Origin: an uncultured Clostridia bacterium
GTDB taxonomy: Bacteria; Bacillota; Clostridia; Christensenellales; Borkfalkiaceae
Length of the DNA stretch: 23,635 bases
Direction: 5' to 3'
NCBI GenBank assembly: GCA_947581885.1
Contig: CANPWF010000007.1
Coordinates: forward strand, 1-23,635
Under the pieces are notes generated by a model. The model did no database searches, had not been told where the DNA came from, and saw only the letters and a program-made list of their open reading frames with translations. Made by a program: the position numbers and the translations under genes. Positions 21,490 to 23,635 of the stretch are shown piece after piece; the stretch's first letter is position 1, and each line of letters begins with the position of its first letter.

Positions 21490-23153
21490 ACAAATCTCCT
21501 TTTATCGGGAATGAGAGCGGGAGCGTCGGAATGGGAAACGGAACTTGTTTCCCTCTCTTCCAAGCCCATCGAAACGCGCCAATCGCGGATCGCGTCGTAG
21601 CGGTTTATCCCCCGTTGCATCATTTGCGTGAACCCCGCCGCAGACATCGAACCGACATGACTTTCGAGGATCACGCCGTCGCTCCCCACGAGGACGGTGC
21701 AGGGCGAAAGCCCTCCCGTGATCTTCTGGAAGAAGGAGCGCAGCCATGCTTCGTGAATGACGTGCATGGGGATATTATACGCGGCGGTATAATTCGTCAA
21801 ATAGAAGTTCGTCTGCCTCTTGAAGCGGCGGCAGGTCTCGAACTCCCCGATGTTGTAATCGACGATAACGTCGAGCATCAGGCAGGCGACTTCCTCGCCG
21901 TAGGGCTTCCCCGTCGAGGACAGGGTGTTGTATGCCTCCACGAAGGCGGGCATCTCCGCAACGCACGCGGAGCAACTGTAAAAGTACAGGTTGAAAATGA
22001 CCGCCTTGTAATTTTCGAAATATTCGGAGAGCAAAACCTTGCGATCGTCCTCGGGATTTAAGCCGATCTCCTGCACTTGCATATCGAACATGATGTCGCC
22101 GAGGCGGAATCTCGTCCCGTTATAGGGGCTGGTGGGTTGCCCGGGCTGTTTGGACGGCTCGTAGGGGCGAAGGGAAGTCGGAATGCGGAGTTCGCACGCG
22201 GGCAATGCGGGCGAGAGTTTATAGCTCTCCAAGGGAACATACCCTTCGGGCAAGCCGCTCACCGAAACGGTGTAGTACTTCGACGGGAGAGAAAAGCTCG
22301 TCTCGGGGCCCTCGCGAACGACTTCGCCCGTCTCGTCGCGGACGGTGAAAACGGGCTCGCAGGCGGGAAGGGCTTCGCCGAAGATCGTGCAAAGGGAGAG
22401 GGTGAACGTCGTATTTTCGCCGAGCGGTTCAACGGGCGTGATGTCCGCACGGTAGTCGCAGAAGAGGCAGTGGCGGGACTTCTCCCCCGCCCTCTCCGTC
22501 GTCGGCTCGATATCGACGGTGAAGTTCTGCTCGCACCGATGCCCCAAGGGGTCGACGTTGCGGCTCTCCGTATGGGGGCAGACCGTGCATTCCCTCGTTT
22601 GGATCCCGCTCTCCGTGCAGTCGGGTTCCTTCTCCGTTTTCCATTCCCCGAAGGAGTGCCCCTTGGCGGGGATCGTCTGCTCGTTTTCCCGTTTGCCGCA
22701 CACCGCGCAAACAGCGGAACGAAGCCCCGCCTCCGTGCAGGTCGGCTCCTTTTGCACTTCGACCGCGCTCCAACTGTGCTCGGCGAGCGAGAAGTTCACC
22801 GTCTCGTCCTTTTTGCACCGTTCGCAGCGGCGATGCAGAAAGCCGTGCTCCGTGCAGGTGGAGACCTTGGCTTCGATATTCTTCCAATCGTGCCCGAGCG
22901 CGGGAAGGATCTCCCGTTGCTCTTCCCCGCACGTCGCGCACGCGCGTACGCGAAAACCCCGTTCGGTGCAGGTGGGAAGGGTCTCTTCCCATTCGCCGAA
23001 GGAGTGCATGTGCGAGGCCGCCGTCGCTTGCTCGGAAGATTCGGAAATTTGCTCTTCGGGAAGGATCTGATCGCATGCGGAAAGAGCCGCGGCGCACATC
23101 ACGAACGCGCCCGACAACAGCAACAAAGCTATCGTTTTGGTCCTTTTCCGCAT
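21486..23153 (-). CDS. lipoprotein with CTE/zinc-ribbon-like repeats and C-terminal thioredoxin-fold domain
   Basis: This is a 555-residue exported protein. A signal peptide (residues 1-26) ends in the lipobox LSAC (C27). From residue 50 to about 245, four repeats of 38-40 residues (plus a degenerate fifth) each show H-x-[FW]/..., CTExG and CxxC: H50-C62-C72-C75, H88-C100-C110-C113, H126-C139-C149-C152, H166-C179-C189-C192. The fifth keeps C229/C232 but has Thr at the first cysteine. A beta-rich linker follows, then a Pro-rich segment and a TlpA/ResA-like thioredoxin fold (from about 348) with CSAC (C394, C397) and a candidate cis-proline at P484 (LSPCTVLVGSDG). Such domains exchange thiols and disulfides outside the membrane. 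The longer TTG-started frame begins in the -35 box; the ATG at 23153 has GGAG. Confidence 0.85.
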   Translation of the reverse strand: MRKRTKTIALLLLSGAFVMCAAALSACDQILPEEQISESSEQATAASHMHSFGEWEETLPTCTERGFRVRACATCGEEQREILPALGHDWKNIEAKVSTCTEHGFLHRRCERCKKDETVNFSLAEHSWSAVEVQKEPTCTEAGLRSAVCAVCGKRENEQTIPAKGHSFGEWKTEKEPDCTESGIQTRECTVCPHTESRNVDPLGHRCEQNFTVDIEPTTERAGEKSRHCLFCDYRADITPVEPLGENTTFTLSLCTIFGEALPACEPVFTVRDETGEVVREGPETSFSLPSKYYTVSVSGLPEGYVPLESYKLSPALPACELRIPTSLRPYEPSKQPGQPTSPYNGTRFRLGDIMFDMQVQEIGLNPEDDRKVLLSEYFENYKAVIFNLYFYSCSACVAEMPAFVEAYNTLSSTGKPYGEEVACLMLDVIVDYNIGEFETCRRFKRQTNFYLTNYTAAYNIPMHVIHEAWLRSFFQKITGGLSPCTVLVGSDGVILESHVGSMSAAGFTQMMQRGINRYDAIRDWRVSMGLEERETSSVSHSDAPALIPDKRRFV

Positions 23154-23169
23154 AGGCTCCTCTATCCCT

Positions 23170-23198
23170 ATTATATCCGAATCCCCGTCCTTTGTCAA
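23170..23198 (-). promoter_or_regulatory. promoter of the surface-protein operon
   Basis: On the minus strand TTGACA (23193-23198), a 17-nt spacer and TATAAT (23170-23175) give a perfect match to the vegetative consensus at all 12 positions. The start of transcription near 23163 leaves a leader of only about 10 nt, which just contains the AGAGGAG ribosome binding site. Confidence 0.9.
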
Positions 23199-23231
23199 TC
23201 CATTCGCACGTTAAGTGTCGGGCGGTCGCTC

Positions 23232-23635
23232 TTACCCCAAGATCCTCTCCACCGTTTTTTTCAAAACGGGGTCGGCGCAGCGGGAAAATTCCCGACGGAA
23301 AACCTCCCCCGCGAGGGCACCCCGCACGAGATCGATATTAAGGCTCTCCAAAATCTCGGGAAGGGGGCGGAAAGCGGCTTCCCGCACGCCGTCCAAAATC
23401 TTTTTGTTGCGCTTCTCGGGCACGGCGCGTTCCTTGGGGTAGCCGCCGCCCGAAGGTTCCGAAAAGAGCTTTTCGAAGATGTAGGTGAGGTTGAGCTCCC
23501 CGCCCCAGCCGTACCCCTTGGCGAAGGGGATGGCAATGGCGTTGCCGTCGTTGATCTGCGCGAAGGTATACGCGTCGAGCGCGTCCTCGATGTGCCCGCA
23601 GAGCACCCGGGGAAGGAGTTGCAAGCGAGCATCGC
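23232..23635 (-). CDS. unrecognised protein, C-terminal fragment (cut by window edge)
   Basis: An open frame of 133 complete codons enters from the right edge and ends with TAA at 23232. Visible segments include LCGHIEDALDAYTFAQINDGNAIAIPFAKGYGWGGELNL and a C-terminal helix-rich part (EILESLNIDLVRGALAGEVF). Codon use resembles the neighbouring genes, and no start codon in the frame has a convincing site, so it is the tail of a longer gene. I do not recognise the family. It is co-directional with the surface operon but is separated from it by that operon's own consensus promoter. Confidence 0.7.
   Translation of the reverse strand, partial: DARLQLLPRVLCGHIEDALDAYTFAQINDGNAIAIPFAKGYGWGGELNLTYIFEKLFSEPSGGGYPKERAVPEKRNKKILDGVREAAFRPLPEILESLNIDLVRGALAGEVFRREFSRCADPVLKKTVERILG

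Noticed and set aside
23154..23198. TTG-initiated extension of the thioredoxin-domain lipoprotein
   Set aside because: It begins in the -35 box and places a non-signal sequence before a clear signal peptide. The ATG at 23153 is right.
1..23635. CRISPR arrays, tRNA or rRNA genes, and insertion sequence transposases
   Set aside because: No regularly spaced direct repeats, no cloverleaf with the TTCRANNC-type arm, no rRNA motifs and no transposase-like protein were seen on either strand.

Overview
The window carries the contiguous S10-spc-alpha ribosomal protein supercluster on the minus strand (positions 1-15180), followed by a repeat-filled intergenic stretch and a small accessory region (15180-23635). 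The organism looks like a GC-rich, uncultivated Clostridia-type Firmicute. The evidence is the Zn-ribbon (Cys4) forms of S14, S4, L36 and adenylate kinase, strong GGAGG ribosome binding sites, TTGACA-N17-TATAAT promoters, rpsD inside the alpha operon, and surface proteins with clostridial CTE-type repeats. The taxonomic call is inference; no marker here fixes it below class level.

Layout of the ribosomal block, read right to left along transcription: rpsJ, rplC, rplD, rplW, rplB, rpsS, rplV, rpsC, rplP, rpmC, rpsQ (S10 part); rplN, rplX, rplE, rpsZ-type S14, rpsH, rplF, rplR, rpsE, rpmD, rplO, then a Gfo/Idh/MocA-family oxidoreductase, secY, a 118-bp imperfect palindrome, adk, map, infA, rpmJ (spc part); then an internal consensus promoter with a structured leader, rpsM, rpsK and the first 39 codons of rpsD (alpha part). 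Only three things break the canonical order: the oxidoreductase gene between rplO and secY, the palindrome between secY and adk, and the 236-bp regulated-looking gap before rpsM. The whole S10 block is driven by a near-consensus extended -10 promoter at 15150-15178 with a leader of about 240 nt.

Positions 15179-15921 hold no credible gene. The stretch contains A/T tracts upstream of the S10 promoter, a terminator-like hairpin, two oppositely oriented GC-rich double-hairpin repeats, a central palindromic segment and a 100-bp inverted repeat. A divergent plus-strand gene for an ArsB/CitM (SLC13-like) ion transporter follows with its own consensus promoter and a strong, probably bidirectional, terminator.

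Converging on that terminator from the right is a three-gene operon of exported proteins. It starts from a perfect TTGACA-N17-TATAAT promoter and encodes (i) a lipoprotein with four to five H/CTE/CxxC repeats fused to a thioredoxin-fold domain with a CSAC motif, (ii) a small lipoprotein translationally coupled by an ATGA overlap, and (iii) a 1177-residue M60-type (HExxH-X10-E) metalloprotease with a beta-helix-like region, a Pro/Glu-rich stalk and a Cys-containing C-terminal anchor. These three look like one cell-surface system, and they are the best candidate for something undescribed in the window. An unrecognised partial minus-strand gene ends the window.
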